From assembly GCA_024734495.1 (NCBI GenBank), contig JALMQS010000819.1:310001-374000 (forward strand): a DNA stretch of 64,000 bases, written 5' to 3'. Positions 1 through 11,089 of the stretch are shown one piece after another. A model generated the notes under the pieces. It was not told the origin of the DNA, searched no databases, and saw nothing but the letters and a program-made list of their open reading frames with translations. The stretch comes from Forficula auricularia (taxonomy: Eukaryota; Arthropoda; Insecta; Dermaptera; Forficulidae). A program made the translations under genes and the position numbers. How positions within the stretch are numbered: position 1 is the first letter of the stretch; each line of letters opens with the position of its first letter.

Positions 1-528
1 GCCGGTGGAACTGGCAGCTTTTCTATTCCAACTGGCTTTAATTAAACCAAGTCAAGAGAGACTCGCTATTCAAAGTTTTTTTTTCTTTACTTAAATGGAA
101 TAGTGAAGTATAGGATAAAAAAATAAACTTTTCGTAGTCATTTAATTACCTCTGTTTTATTAATTTAACTTTTAATTTTTGAATTCTAGTTAAAAGTAAA
201 TTATTATTTTTTTAATTTTTAAAATATTTATAAAAAATCACAAGTTTTTTTTGTCTATAATTTTAATTAAAATACTAAATCTCAGGATATTAGCTATATA
301 GGTAAGTTAGTTTGGCAAGATAAATAAATCTAAATGTCACGAGTTCAAATACCGGACTCCTGCGTATTTCATAAATACCTAATATGCAAATAAATAAACT
401 CGTCTACCACATATCAGCTCATTAACTACAGCAGTTTCGAGAGCTCCTTTATAATATTTTGATTTGTTTCTGAGTTGCATCTGGAAGTTCTGAAGCTAGA
501 AATTCTGAAATTGTATCAACTGTGTGAT
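1..528. other. AT-rich non-coding start of window
   Basis: No open frame, splice-flanked exon or clear element end is visible. The only structure is the tRNA-like stretch listed at 300-362. The last 150 bases resemble a dispersed repeat whose relatives lie near 26.0-26.5 kb and 34.8 kb: shared wording is a 'cagctcattaactac' block followed by 'gttctgaagctagaa'. Nothing else can be supported here. Confidence 0.4.
300..362 (+). repeat. degenerate tRNA-like module
   Basis: A possible A-box (GTTAGTTTGG, 306-315) is followed 25 bases later by GAGTTCAAATACC (341-353), which resembles a pol III B-box. The acceptor ends do not pair, so this is not a tRNA gene. It is best read as the decayed head of a tRNA-derived SINE or one of the tRNA-like modules that recur in this window. 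Confidence 0.3.
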
Positions 529-680
529 TTGGAAGTACCTACAATAGTTTTTTACTCGAGAACGAACTTTCTTTGGAAGTACCTACAATAGTTTTTATTT
601 TTGTTTTTACTGGAGAACGAACTGTCTTTGGAAGTACCTATAAAAGTTTTTATTTTTTTTACTCAAGAACGAACTGTCTA
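529..680. repeat. three-copy minisatellite, ~44-54 bp unit
   Basis: Three consecutive copies begin with TTGGAAGTACCTA at 529, 573 and 627. Each runs through a T-rich stretch into ACT(C/G)(G/A)AGAACGAACT. The first copy is shorter by about 10 T/A bases. The unit is one amplified piece of a dispersed repeat: single copies of the same 'agaac(g)aactttct...cttcaata' wording occur near 23.38, 26.14, 34.02 and 50.17 kb. Confidence 0.8.
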
Positions 681-1132
681 AGAGCATGCGCGTTCTTGAG
701 TTACTTGAGTGTCAGAATCCAAACGAACACACGAGAGATATACAAATCATGTCTGAAAATTATTTTTTCACATTTCAGATGATTCTAAACCTGAAAAAGC
801 AAAAACGAAGGCACTTTGAAAGTTTATATATGAGTAAAGATGTTGATGTTTCGAAAACAAATAACTACTTGTCGTTAATTGGATCCCAATAACCACTACT
901 TGAACTCCTAGAAAGTTAGTTTAGGCTTTCTAACTTCAGAACTTCTAGTTAAAAACAGAAATTAGAAAAATATCAAATCCAAATATGGGGAAACTAAAAC
1001 GGTTGTGAGTTAATAAGCTGTTATCAAGTATACAAGTTTGTATTAATAAGCAGCATCTTTCTTCATAGTTTTAACTTCGTAGTCCATATCAAAACATTGC
1101 ATTATAGCATAAATTTGCGGAAAGCGTCACTT
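681..1132. other. non-coding, dispersed-repeat continuation
   Basis: This continues the dispersed repeat behind the minisatellite. The wording near 740-790 and 1020-1050 (for example 'aagtttgtattaataagc') returns near 26.2-26.5 kb. Short open frames here have no recognisable domain and are not called. Confidence 0.4.
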
Positions 1133-1258
1133 CCCAGAAAGCGGGCTTGATGTGTAGAAGATGTCTTATTTAGCTCTTATTGTATTTAAGATGTCTTTAA
1201 GATATCTAGATATCTTAGTGTCTAGAAAACATCTTTTATAACGAGCATGCTATCAGGG
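1133..1258. mobile_element. 126 bp MITE-like element with CCC...GGG ends
   Basis: The left end is CCCAGAAAGCGGGCTTG. The right end, read on the minus strand, is CCCTGATAGCATGCTCG. The two arms agree at most positions and continue inward into AAGATGT, with a perfect AAGATATCTAGATATCTT-type centre. It is flanked by TT on both sides, consistent with a 2 bp target duplication. End sequence and TSD size resemble the two elements at 13.6-14.0 kb. The superfamily cannot be assigned from the sequence alone. Confidence 0.5.
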
Positions 1259-1324
1259 TTAGCCAGTCTTCAAAAAGTTTTCAAATTTTTCCCGAATTTT
1301 TAAAATAAAAAAATTATATTACGC

Positions 1325-1420
1325 CAAACATTTAGGTAAAGCGTTGTTGGTTTATAGTGAAACATATTAAACAAAGGAGTTTTTAAAGGGTTGTAGTGTG
1401 TTTCACAAATAATTATTGAT
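1325..1420 (+). repeat. single arm of a hammerhead-family foldback element
   Basis: About 85% identical by eye to 42806-42890: 'ttaggtaaagcgttgttggtttatagtgaaac...' then 'tttttaaagggttgtag'. Here only one arm survives. The other arm and the central CTGATGA motif are missing. It ties this spot to the elements at 12.9, 27.9, 42.8 and 51.0 kb. Confidence 0.6.
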
Positions 1421-3628
1421 ACTGAGACATGTGTATTTTTTTAAACGTTATTTGTATTTTTTTTTATTTATTTATTTGCTCACTGACTATTAAACTATTT
1501 AGTAGGAACTCCTATTTCCTTCATTTTATTTTTATTTTTTTAATCCGATAGATGAAAATTAAAAGTTTTATTAGTTGAACTTTTGTTTAAATAACAAAGT
1601 TACAATTGGCATATTGAATTAAAGTCAAATAAATCAATATTGGATGTGCTGCTCTGTTTGATTGGATTATAAAACGTAAAACAATAGTTTCTAAATTAAA
1701 ATGTTTTATTTAGGTTTTTTTGTGGAATAAAAAGGATATAAAATCTCTTTAAAAAAAAGCGTTTATTATGAATTGATGCTTGATATAAGATTTTATAGTA
1801 TTTACTTGAATATTCAATGCAGTGGCTGAGTGAGAGTAAATTAGGACCTAAGAGATAGTATACTTTTTTTTACACTTTTATCCGGGAGAATAGCATAACT
1901 AATAAAAAAGTAATATACTAAATTAGAAAATTTTTAGGGATTTTTTGATATATTTCTAGATTTAAAAACATGGCTCTTAATGCCTCAATATTGAATGAAA
2001 ACCAGCTTTGAGCTTTGTGGAAAAAAGGCCCCAGAGGTGAGGAGGTCAATGCTTATATTTTTTGTGACGCCAATTAGGCCTAGGCCTAGGCAATTAAGTT
2101 TGTTTTTAAATAATTCTATAATTTTCTCCAAATATCTCAATAAATTTATCAACACATAAAATTCAAACAAGTACCTCTCGCTCTCAAAATTTCAAGCTTC
2201 TTAAGTATTTCGTCCTTTAACATTTGAAAATTGATTCACAAAAAGTTTAAAGCACAAAATACTTAAGAAGATGGAAATTTGAAAAGCCATTGGTCCTTAT
2301 TTGTTTGTGTTCTTGAATTTATTATAAAAATTTAAATATCTACTTTGAATTTCGAGCTATTTTATTTTTAGAATGCCCCCTATTTAAAATTTAAAATTAA
2401 ACTCCATTTGCGAACAGGCCCAGGGCGGACCGAGAAAAAAGTTCAAGTATTTTAAAACCCTTTTGAGTTATAGATCGGTCTCTTTTATGTAAAATAAGAT
2501 GTCTGCTTTAAATTTCATGTTTTTTTTTGTATGTTTAAATAGCCCTTATTTTGGAATTTACTCTCAAATAGGTCCTGAATGAACTACGCCTTCTACTCTT
2601 ATTTACATAATTTAACCAATGATTTCATGTTCAAATGAGATTTGAAAATCAAAATACATATAATTAATTGTAATATTCGTGAAAATTCATAATTTTAAAT
2701 TTTATATTTTTAGTTATCAAAAATTCAGAATTTACTTGTTGGCATAATATGACATTTTAAATTTTTATTCTTTACACAAAATCAATAATAAATATAATAA
2801 ATTTAAAATACTAAAACATGATTTGGAAGGTTTTTCATATTTTAACTACCCCATTGATGCCAGTAAATATGATAAACCATTAATTGAGATTTTGCCTACC
2901 TTGCTGAGGTCATTGGGTGTGCTTATCCACTGCTATTATGGCAAATACCGATATTTATTCTATTGTCTCGGAATATAATGGTTATCCTGCCTGGTCGCAT
3001 ACGATTCGACTGTTAGCAATCATTTTAAAAATTGAAGCCCCATTCTAAGTGTAGAATGAATGATATGATAAGCTTTCCAGGCTAATCTTTGTATTATGTG
3101 AGCTTCATAAGCATTTTTAACTACAATACATTTTTTAAAACTAGAGAGAGCGTAATGTCAGGTATTCAATAGAATATTATCAAGTAATTTTCTGGTTACC
3201 CATTGAGTGTACTCAGTCGTTAAGTTTGCAAATGAAATTAAATTATCTCCACATTAAAACATTTAAACAACTATTTTATAACCGTTTTTATATCTTGCGG
3301 AAAATTTAATTAAGGTATATAAACTTCTTGTAATAGATACAATTGTTAGCCAGATTTTCGCTGTTCTTGCAATGCCTTATCTTAGACTCTTTAAAGTGAC
3401 ACCCATCCAAAAATGCATATTCTCAGAGACTTAATGGATTTAGAAATTTAGGCCATCTTCTATTGTATGGGTTGAAGACGCATAGACGTCGCTGTTCTAA
3501 TGGAATATAGATCATCTTTCTTCCTACTATTCTTTTTTAGGCCTCTTCAATTAATTCCACGGTGATGCTAGTAACATGACTCTAATTAAACACTTGTAGA
3601 TAACACTAGCATACACTCTTAGTCAGTC
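1421..3628. other. 2.2 kb with no gene recognised
   Basis: AT-rich sequence. One short inverted repeat (2186-2282, arms 'cttcttaagtatttcgtc' and its partner) and a TAGGCCTAGGCCTAGG palindrome near 2080 are the only structures seen. The minus-strand 61-codon frame at 1985-2170 has no recognisable domain. Given the Ig exon 2 kb downstream this may be intron, but no splice-flanked exon was found. Confidence 0.4.
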
Positions 3629-4159
3629 ATTAATCCAAAATCTTGCCAAACTGCCAGCCTTCGGATTCACACCAACTCTTCGCAAATGGATAGAAACGAG
3701 CCGTCAGGCTAATTGACGATTCTACCCCCACCGACTCCCTCGACTCGCTGGCTCATCAAAGAGATGTCTCTGCCCTTTCCCTTTTCTATAGATACTATCA
3801 CGGCAGGTGCTCTGATGAGATAAAATCAATAATTCCCCCCAAAGCATGCTTTGCACGTAGCACGCGTTTTGCCGACTCCCAACACTCTCTCGCGGTCAAA
3901 CTAGAAAAGTGCCGGACCACTTCATTCGCCAATACATATATCCCCATGACTTCAAGGAACTGGAACTCTCTTTCTTTCCCAGCACCTATAATCTTCAAAC
4001 CTTCAAAACCGGAGTGCATAGACACCTACGTCTACACCTCTCTCACTTAATCAACTTTCTCTTCTCTTCGGTAATGCAAGGGTCTTTCGAGATCCATAGG
4101 GGCTGCATCTTTACTGGTGCACCCCTTCTTGCATTCGATTGCATTAAAAAAAAAAAAAA
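3629..4159 (+). mobile_element. jockey-like LINE, 5'-truncated and internally deleted, with poly(A)
   Basis: Two parts of a non-LTR retrotransposon ORF2 are fused. The first (3631-3690) encodes LAKLPAFGFTPTLRKWI, the segment that precedes the conserved RT 'QGS' motif in jockey/CR1-type elements. From about 3692, in another frame, the C-terminal segment KRAVRLIDDST runs through SRNWNS and TYNLQTFKT, almost identical to the minus-strand copy at 49122-49872. The palm domain between them is deleted, so it is dead. The 3' UTR (4050-4145) has the family's terminal block, then a 14-base A tract. Confidence 0.85.
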
Positions 4160-4235
4160 GCTACTTGTATCTTAACTCCTGAAATCAGATGCTTTCAACA
4201 TGCCTATTCATTGCATTAAATATTTTACATTTTAA

Positions 4236-4332
4236 AAGGAAATCAATGAGGGTGTCCTATGCTAAATGTAAATAAACATAGACTTGTATATTTATTGAAA
4301 GAGACTATAGTTTCGAAGGCTTAATTTTTATA
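4236..4332. repeat. hammerhead/Penelope-like family terminal fragment
   Basis: Contains 'caatgagggtgtcctatgc', 'gtaaataaacata' and, 60 bases later, GACTATAGTTTCGAAGGC. This order also appears at 11.1, 12.6, 56.7 and 60.9 kb. The last block is the minus-strand 3' half (GAAAC plus cleavage-site side) of the hammerhead-like motif. Its CTGATGA partner is lost here. Confidence 0.55.
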
Positions 4333-5221
4333 AATATTTTATTTGTTTTTTTTTCTCCTAGGTATGGGTATCCAATTTAATGAAAATTCGTTCATAAGTT
4401 GGTTCATTCGCCTTTCAACGAAAATTAATCATATTATATAACCTACAATATTAAAAAAATTTATATAATTAATAATTTTATTTAAAAAATTGGGAAGTCC
4501 GGCCTCAAAACTTTTTAGTAATATTATAGCAGTATATTTTTTTAGTAATACTTGTCTAATTAATACCTACAAGAAAAAAGTAAAGTTAGAATTTATTTTC
4601 GTATTTTTGCAATGAGTTAATGTGATTTTACCAATATACTGGTAATATAGTTTGTTTTTTTACCATACGCAATCTTGTAAATTTTCTATCTATTTGTATT
4701 GTAAACATAAAGTAAATATACAATATGTTTAACAGTAAAAAAAGTAAATCTTTCTCTTCTTTATCCAACTATCTATCTTTACTGCTGTGAAATAACCAAT
4801 GAAAAAGTTTTCCTTTTTCTTTCTTTTGTTTATATTTTTGAAATATTAACATTCTCTTTGATTTTCTCTTAAAAATCAACTAACTGCTACAGTCGGCAAG
4901 AAAATATTTACATATAGAGATAATATTACAGTAATTGTGTTAGAATGAATTTAACAGCTATTTATTGACTTGTTTTTGCACAATTAAAGTATCAAAACTT
5001 TATAAAAATATAATTAAATTAAAAATAAATGTGTATTATAAACATAAGGTTCGACCAGGATCTTTCTAAGATTAAATTAAATTTTCACGGAGAATCATTC
5101 CAGAATTCATATCAATTCATAATGTCTACATGAAAATTTGAGTCGCAAAAACAAATTAATAAAGAATGAAAAAAATGAAATTTCATCACCATATGTAGAG
5201 TTGATGACATTAGAGAGTGAT
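4333..5221. other. non-coding, probable intron
   Basis: Plain AT-rich DNA upstream of the Ig exon. I see no exon, element end or repeat that I can relate to others in the window. Confidence 0.35.
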
Positions 5222-5222
5222 T

Positions 5223-5305
5223 TAAATTCTGGTATCGTTAACTCAGAGGTAAGAGGATTACTCTCAGAGAGCATTGAGCAATGATACCGAGTTCGAATCA
5301 ATCCT
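5223..5305 (+). repeat. tRNA-like module with pol III box-like sequences
   Basis: TAACTCAGAGGTAAGAG resembles a tRNA A-box and GAGTTCGAATC a B-box, about 40 bases apart, as in a tRNA. The acceptor ends do not pair convincingly and the downstream sequence is an ATAATAATA run. A decayed SINE head or tRNA pseudogene fits better than a working tRNA. It lies about 270 bp upstream of the Ig exon, inside the presumed intron. Confidence 0.4.
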
Positions 5306-5578
5306 TTTAACTATAATAATAATAATATATATTCTCTAGTTTAATTTAATTATACATTATCATTGGATGAAACCTCGTAATGATTGCGCTCCAGGGCTTG
5401 ATGAAAAAACGATTTTAGAACTTTAGGTGACGTGATTATTTGGGAGGTGTTTAAATATAATAAAAATATATTGCTCTCAAAAAACTAGACTGTATTTATT
5501 TCTAATTTGTTTATTTATAAAATAGTGCCAGTTTATAATTTAATTACTGAACGTTGTTTATGTTTAATTGAATTGCAG

Positions 5579-5737
5579 AGCCGAGTTGTTCTACACTCCG
5601 AATGCCACTACCTCCCATCTGCAGGTGAAACAACTCAAAGTGGCTGATGAAGCTGTTTACAAATGCGAAATCACCTACATTGAAGTACGAGAAGGATGCG
5701 ACGTGGTCCAGTTCATCAATCTCACAGCTCTGATTAA
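5579..5737 (+). CDS. internal exon encoding the C-terminal half of an Ig V-set domain (cell-surface Ig-superfamily protein, possibly Sidestep-like)
   Basis: Reading from 5580 gives 52 codons without a stop. HLQVKQLKVADEAVYKCEIT carries the classic Ig E-F strand pattern (L-x-V, then D-E-A-x-Y-x-C, the F-strand cysteine). It is followed by VQFINLTALI, a typical G strand with an N-glycosylation sequon (NLT). The acceptor is aattgcag|AG and the donor AA|gtaaac. One base enters and two leave, so the split codons are in matching phase. Base composition and codon regularity contrast sharply with the AT-rich flanks. The extra cysteine and loop between F and G strands recall arthropod Sidestep-family proteins (Beat receptors in axon guidance); that placement is from memory of the family. 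The B-strand cysteine must be on an upstream exon not seen here, so introns exceed 5 kb upstream or the exon lies outside the window. Confidence 0.85.
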
Positions 5738-8504
5738 GTAAACATGTTCATATTTGATCCTCCCCCTTTTGCCTATTTAATCTAAAGATTATCCTACTTT
5801 ACATTAAAATCCATTTGCTTCCACTCTCTGTGTGTCTATATTATAAATAAATACATAATAAAACAATAAATCGAAATATTTAATAAAACAGATATTTTGT
5901 AAAAATCCTCCACTTTTTCAATGAATTATTATCTCTATGTGGGGTTTTACACTTTTCTAATGCGTCAGAATTTTTTCAACGATTTGCATTAAAATGTAAC
6001 ACCTAAAGGTCAAGATTTACTCTAATATTGTGAAAAGAAGAAGTAGAAATTTTAGGGCTTGGGTTGAAGTTAAAGGTACTTGTGGATTCGTATCTTGAGT
6101 TATATAAATGTCGCGATAAAGGCGTAGGTAGTAAGAAAGTCTCTATAGAATTCATAGAGATAAACGAGTTGGCGAATGTGATTGTTTGATAAAAATATAA
6201 TTTGACAACAAATCTTTGAAAAACGCATGTTTCAGGTATATATTAAGCTTTAGGGGAGTTATTGACGTCAGAATAAACGCCGTAGTGGTATCCATAAAAG
6301 AAAGTTGAAACGGTTCTAATCAAGAGATTGAGTTAGCTAGATAAGGGTTAATCGTTTCTTCTTTTAGCAGCGGGATTGGTCTGAACAGGTTTCGAGACCA
6401 TGACAATATCTAGAAGAAATATTGTAATCATTCAGAAGAACTTTCTAAAATACGGTTAAAATTATTTCGTTAAAAATATTAATCAAAAATACATATTTAA
6501 TGTCTATAAAATATTCTTAAATAGTTATCGACAAAAAAGTAACATTTTTGAACATCATTTTAACCATACCTTTTCGTAATCGTAAAGACCGGAGTTCTAT
6601 TCTTCGTTGGGTCATCGCGAATATCTTAATTTTTTCCCTTGGTGATCTTGATTGATTTTTCAAAAACTCGGTTAGTAAATGGAGATGTTTGTGACTAAGC
6701 CAGATTGTTTTTATTTATAATTAAAATATTATTAGATTTAAATATAAAACTAAAGATTTAAGCATCTTTTTTTGAAAATTTGAAAACATTTGGAATGATT
6801 TTCAAAAAAATCAGCTCGGATTCAGATTAACCAATGTATTTTAAAAGAGAAAGAATTTAATCTTTAGGACAAATTTTAAGATTTTAGTATAAATATTTTT
6901 AAATTGCGATATCAGAGGGGATTTATTCCCTGAGGATTCGAACCTGATAACTAACATGCTTTTCGGGCAGTCAGCTCAGTTTTGTAGTTATGACCTTATA
7001 ACTATTCAACTATTCGAAAGAACAAGAAATATCCTACAAAGGGTGGATGATCTTGTCATTAAATCGCCAAATTTACACTTGTATTGTGGCAGTATTGTTA
7101 AGGGTGGGATCTAATCTGAAAACTGCATCATGATTCTTTCAATTGGCCTGAGTTATTTTGTCCATTCAATTTTGACTCCCTTTCTCTATCATAAATTTCC
7201 ACCATACATCCTTTAGAAAATAATAACTCCCCCAATATTTTCTTTCCCTCGATATTAATTTTCTGAATTAATCTTTTGGAATTTATCTCTTAACATCTGA
7301 ATTAAATGAGGTGATAACATAGCTACAAGATTCAATGATTCTGCTGTCCCTTCAGCCTCCCCCTTGTAATCATTAGGCCTTGTCGCATTGCTAAGGCTTA
7401 GCATGTTCCCTCTTAGGTACTTGTCCGGGACCATTATGGCCATTATCTCTGGTCAATCCTCCAGTTGGTCTTTGAGCTGATTACATTGGCGTAGGCGCAA
7501 GGCCGTAAGCCCATTTCTCCTCTTCGGATCTGATCCGTTTGCAAATCAATAGGGTCATTGGACTAGATAGGGATGCAGATTGCAGATGCTGCATCGGCAA
7601 TTTCACCAGCTAGTCTCTTTTTTATTCCATTCAAAAGAACTATTTAGCTGTGTGCAGAAATGAAAGATATTGGGCTATATCGTTAAAAATAATATTCTTT
7701 TTATCTTCGCATTCACTCGCCTTATTAGTTTTGTTGTATTCATTTTCGATTTATGATGATAGTCTGATATTGGATAGATATACTTGTCCTAAATGAAATA
7801 GAACAATATTTTTAAAAATTGTAGGTACTAGTATAAAATTACAAAGAATAAACACGCTTTTTAAAGACATTTTAATATGTATTTCAATAGTAAATTGCAC
7901 TCAATTATTTCTTTACTCTCTTACTATCATAAAATAAATAAGATAAAAACTGAGTGAGAAGTGAAATATAGTAAATGTTAATTTTCCCGTAAATCAAAAA
8001 AATGCATAAAAATTTTAATCGAATAATTATTTTGGGGAGGATCAAATTTTAAGTGGGGTCAAAAAAAACAAATAAATATTTTTTATCATAGAGTATGAGT
8101 CTCCTTGTAATTATTTAAGAGTTTACAAGTTTTAAAGAGAAAGGTTCATGATCAGCGCTTGGAGATGCAACCCGCATTACTCAGCCTTCAATTTTAATGC
8201 ATACCCTACCCCTAACAGGCGGCGCATTCTTAATAGTCTGAAATAAATGAGGCAACACAATGTTTAGAGTTTAGAGCAGGACTGATCAACCCGCGAGAAG
8301 AGAGAGAATAGAATTAGGTTTAATTTTTTAATTTTATTATTTTTAAAATGACGTGTGAGGAGCTCCAAACAGGCCGTTTTCAGGTGATTTTTGTACCAGA
8401 AAATATTTAGAAACGGCTTAAATTAGAATTATGAAAAAATACCATGAATTCACTCATTCCTTCTTTATCACCGACAAATAAGAAGGAAATTGATTTCTTA
8501 AGTA
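5738..8504. other. probable intron, no further exon found
   Basis: It begins at the donor GTAAAC of the Ig exon. No second Ig-like exon was recognised. It contains the tRNA-like block at 6905-6985. At 7255-7640 the sequence is less AT-rich, and a minus-strand frame of 62 codons (7255-7443) has no family I recognise. The block 'gcaacccgcattac' at 8170 returns inverted at about 61.45 kb, a small unassigned repeat. Confidence 0.4.
6895..6990 (-). repeat. tRNA-like module, related to 23.1 kb
   Basis: On the minus strand GAGCTGACTGCCCG is followed by GGTTCGAATCC, the spacing of pol III A and B boxes. Upstream bases 6770-6895 and this block match the left arm and loop of the foldback at 23046-23297. 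Here the second arm is absent. Not a functional tRNA: the acceptor stem does not close. Confidence 0.45.
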
Positions 8505-8824
8505 GGCCCTAGACGGTTAAACAGTTTGATCAAAAGATTGAGTCAATCATCAACTTTTGCTCAAAACTCATTCGTAGTGTAGTTTCGATTAGGGTTCGGT
8601 GTTGGAAGCTAGCGGAGAGTTCTCCATGGCTGCTGCTGAGTGCATGATTGAAGGAAAGTTTGATCAAAACTCTTCTGGACGGTCATGCGTCTCTTCAATC
8701 ATTTGCGTCAATATATCTTTCTATCAATCACCGTCACTGATTGATTCAAGCATCAAACGGTTTCCTAGATGATCAATCATGCTTGACTCAATTATTTTGA
8801 TCAAAAGATTGAACATCTAGGGCC
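8505..8824. mobile_element. 320 bp MITE-like element with GGCCCTAGA inverted ends
   Basis: GGCCCTAGA at 8505 and TCTAGGGCC ending at 8824 are perfect inverted ends. The arms stay similar inward for about 50 bases, sharing TTTGATCAAAA and ATTGAGTCAA. The interior is non-coding and repeats ATCAATCA-type wording. No clear direct duplication flanks it. CCCTAG also starts the element at 13623, so the two may be distant relatives. It lies between the Ig exon and the 9-10 kb LINE. Confidence 0.6.
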
Positions 8825-9035
8825 TTCTTTAAGAATTTTGGAAGTTATAAGCTACGGAACTCTAGTTATTCGGATCGACGCATTTTTAGTGAATTTCTGT
8901 AATAAATTAAGATATTTATTACAAAATAGAAATAAAGATTTAATGGACATGTTAAGTTCGATTTTTTTTTTTTTCAAAAATATTTACTTATATTAAAGAA
9001 AAATATAAATGGCCATGAATTTAGTAGATATTTAT

Positions 9036-9057
9036 CCTTCTTCTTCTTCTTCTTCTT
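9036..9057. repeat. (CTT)n microsatellite, LINE tail
   Basis: About seven CTT units, directly beyond the stop codon side of the minus-strand LINE. It serves as the element's 3' tail. Confidence 0.9.
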
Positions 9058-10060
9058 ATTTTTAAACCTATAGGTTTGTTTTTTCCAGATCGTCATACCA
9101 TCTTTTTTTGGGACTACCTCTACTTCTTATTCCAACCGGCTTGTTGGTCATCACTTTCTTTACCAGTCGGTCTTCTGGCATTCTTCCCACATGCGCGTAC
9201 CATTCTGTTCTTCTTCTCTTGATCCTTTCTCCCACCTTTTGTATTCCACATTTTTCTCTAATATTTTCACTCTTCATTCTATCGAGCCTGGTCACGTTCA
9301 TTATCCTTCGTAATGTCTTCATTTCTGTTGTTTCCAATAATTGAGAAGTTTTTGCAGTGTCGGGTCTTGTCTCAGCTGCGTATGTTAATATTGGACGTAC
9401 CACTGTTTTGTAGACTCGTACCTTGGGCTCCGTTTTTAAATATTGGTTTGACCAGATTGCACTGTTAAGGCAACCCGATATTTTCGATGCCTTTATTGCT
9501 TGATGTTTTACCTCTGATTCTAGGTCTCGATGAGAGGTCACTTGGATTCCAAGGTACGTGGAGGACATGACTTGTTCGATAATCGTATTGTATAGTTGTA
9601 GTTTACATCGCAGTGGTATTTTAGAGATTGTGAGAGTTTTGGTCTTCTTGGTTGACAGGGTGAGACCGAATTTGTGTGCAACACAACTGAATTTATACAG
9701 GAGGCGCTGGAGGGAATCTTCATCTTCTGCAACGAGTGCTGCATCGTCTGCATAGCAAACGCATGTTAAATTCTCGTCCCCTAGGGAATATCCTTTTAGG
9801 TTTTTTATTTCTCCAATGATTTCATTCATTACTATATTAAAAAGCAGAGGGCGAAGAGAGTCTCCCTGCCTAATGCCCTGGTTCACTGGGATTCTTCGGG
9901 ACAGTCTTCCTTCGGTTTTTATTCTGGCGGTGTTGTTGGAATAAATATCTTGTATTAGGTTTATAAGATTGTCTGGGATTTTAAATTTTTCCAGGATTTT
10001 TATGACGGTATATATATTTATTCTATTTATTAAATTTTTTGAACAAATACAACAAATGAA
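9036..10060 (-). mobile_element. 5'-truncated LINE (RTE-like) with (GAA)n 3' tail
   Basis: Read on the minus strand, the body starts near 10060 within the RT domain and ends with a microsatellite tail (CTT on plus, 9036-9057). Short simple-repeat tails instead of poly(A) are usual for RTE-type elements. The coding part is one open frame of about 330 residues reaching within 10 bases of the tail, so the 3' UTR is almost absent. It is unrelated in sequence to the jockey-like copies. Confidence 0.8.
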
Positions 10061-10078
10061 TTCAGGTTGCTGAAACAT
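9068..10078 (-). CDS. LINE reverse transcriptase, C-terminal part (uninterrupted)
   Basis: 336 codons. Roughly the first 20 residues are flanking sequence read through by chance. Residues ~20-150 are the RT palm: QGIRQGDSLRPLLFN is the motif before the active site and YADDAALVAE carries the catalytic aspartates. After the thumb, the C-terminus has the RRRTEWYAHVGRM and GSPKKRWYDDL segments typical of RTE-like proteins. The APE endonuclease and the N-terminal RT motifs are missing, so it cannot retrotranspose alone. The frame is fully open, which suggests a younger insertion than the shredded 37-42 kb LINE. Clade assignment is by motif only. Confidence 0.8.
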   Translation of the reverse strand: MFQQPEFICCICSKNLINRINIYTVIKILEKFKIPDNLINLIQDIYSNNTARIKTEGRLSRRIPVNQGIRQGDSLRPLLFNIVMNEIIGEIKNLKGYSLGDENLTCVCYADDAALVAEDEDSLQRLLYKFSCVAHKFGLTLSTKKTKTLTISKIPLRCKLQLYNTIIEQVMSSTYLGIQVTSHRDLESEVKHQAIKASKISGCLNSAIWSNQYLKTEPKVRVYKTVVRPILTYAAETRPDTAKTSQLLETTEMKTLRRIMNVTRLDRMKSENIREKCGIQKVGERIKRRRTEWYAHVGRMPEDRLVKKVMTNKPVGIRSRGSPKKRWYDDLEKTNL

Positions 10079-11089
10079 GATCTCTACTACTATAAGTAAC
10101 TAGGTCACGAAATAACTTACCTACTATTATAAAAAAGAAGCTTGTCTAGTACAAGAGGTTGAACTCTACAAATTGTTACCGATATACTTCAAATTTTATT
10201 TTTTTTGTTTATTTTTAAAATAGCCTGGTAGCAGCAAATAGTATTTTTTTCTTTTTTTTTCAATTGAAAATCTTTAATTAGTTCTCTCTTTGGTGGATCG
10301 TATTCGCTTTTTGAGGTTTAATTGAATACGGATCCCAATTGTGAATAGTACACCCCATGTGCTCTAGTAATAGACAAGCTGGTTACATGTCGACCCTCTT
10401 TTATCCGCCACCCCCACCCCCTCTATCTCTACTTCTCCCTATTGCTTTCACACACAGAGTTTACATTGCAAATCAATGTTTGTTTATTAACATATATTCG
10501 TTGGCAGGTATATAATGATCAATGTTATCCAATAATACGAAATTTTTCCAATATCGGTTATAATTAGGATATATTCTATACGCTAATTTGTGCAGGTGGG
10601 ATTTTCGAATTTACATTTTTCAAAGTTTACAGAACAAAAGAGAGAATAATTCTATTCTTCAACTTTTTTACAACTCTTTTAAATTGTATTAGAAATGCTA
10701 ATAATTTTTTGATGCGTCCTCCACCCTATTTTTAAGAACTATATTTCGTAAAGATAAACTAATATTAAGTAATATATTAATATTAAATTTTGATAACTTT
10801 CATATTTAACTTTTATAAAATTGTGCTCCAGATTCAACACCCCAATATGAAGAATAAAAGTTAAAAAATAAAATCTTTTTCATGAATCACATTTGATTTG
10901 ATTTAATGAAATTTTCTTAGTATAATGTTCAAAGTCAACAGATTCTATTCTTCTTCAAAGTTTTTTTATGGAAAAGGCCTTAGTTGGGAGTCTCTTTTAC
11001 CTACCACCCATTTCCGATTCTTTTCTAAATAAATTGTATTCGTAAATTGAAAAGTTTTTGTTTTGCCGAGAGCAGCAGAGTTGTTGATT
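10079..11089. other. non-coding
   Basis: A short inverted pair near 10289-10335 (ggatcgtattcgc / gaatacggatcc) is the only structure seen. The last 30 bases (gccgagagcagcagag, 11064-11079) belong to the terminal sequence of the foldback family and match 60887-60902. Confidence 0.4.

Noticed and set aside
9108..9755. Frames antisense to, or out of frame with, the LINE reverse transcriptase (for example 9108-9344 +)
   Set aside because: Shadows of the real minus-strand RT frame.
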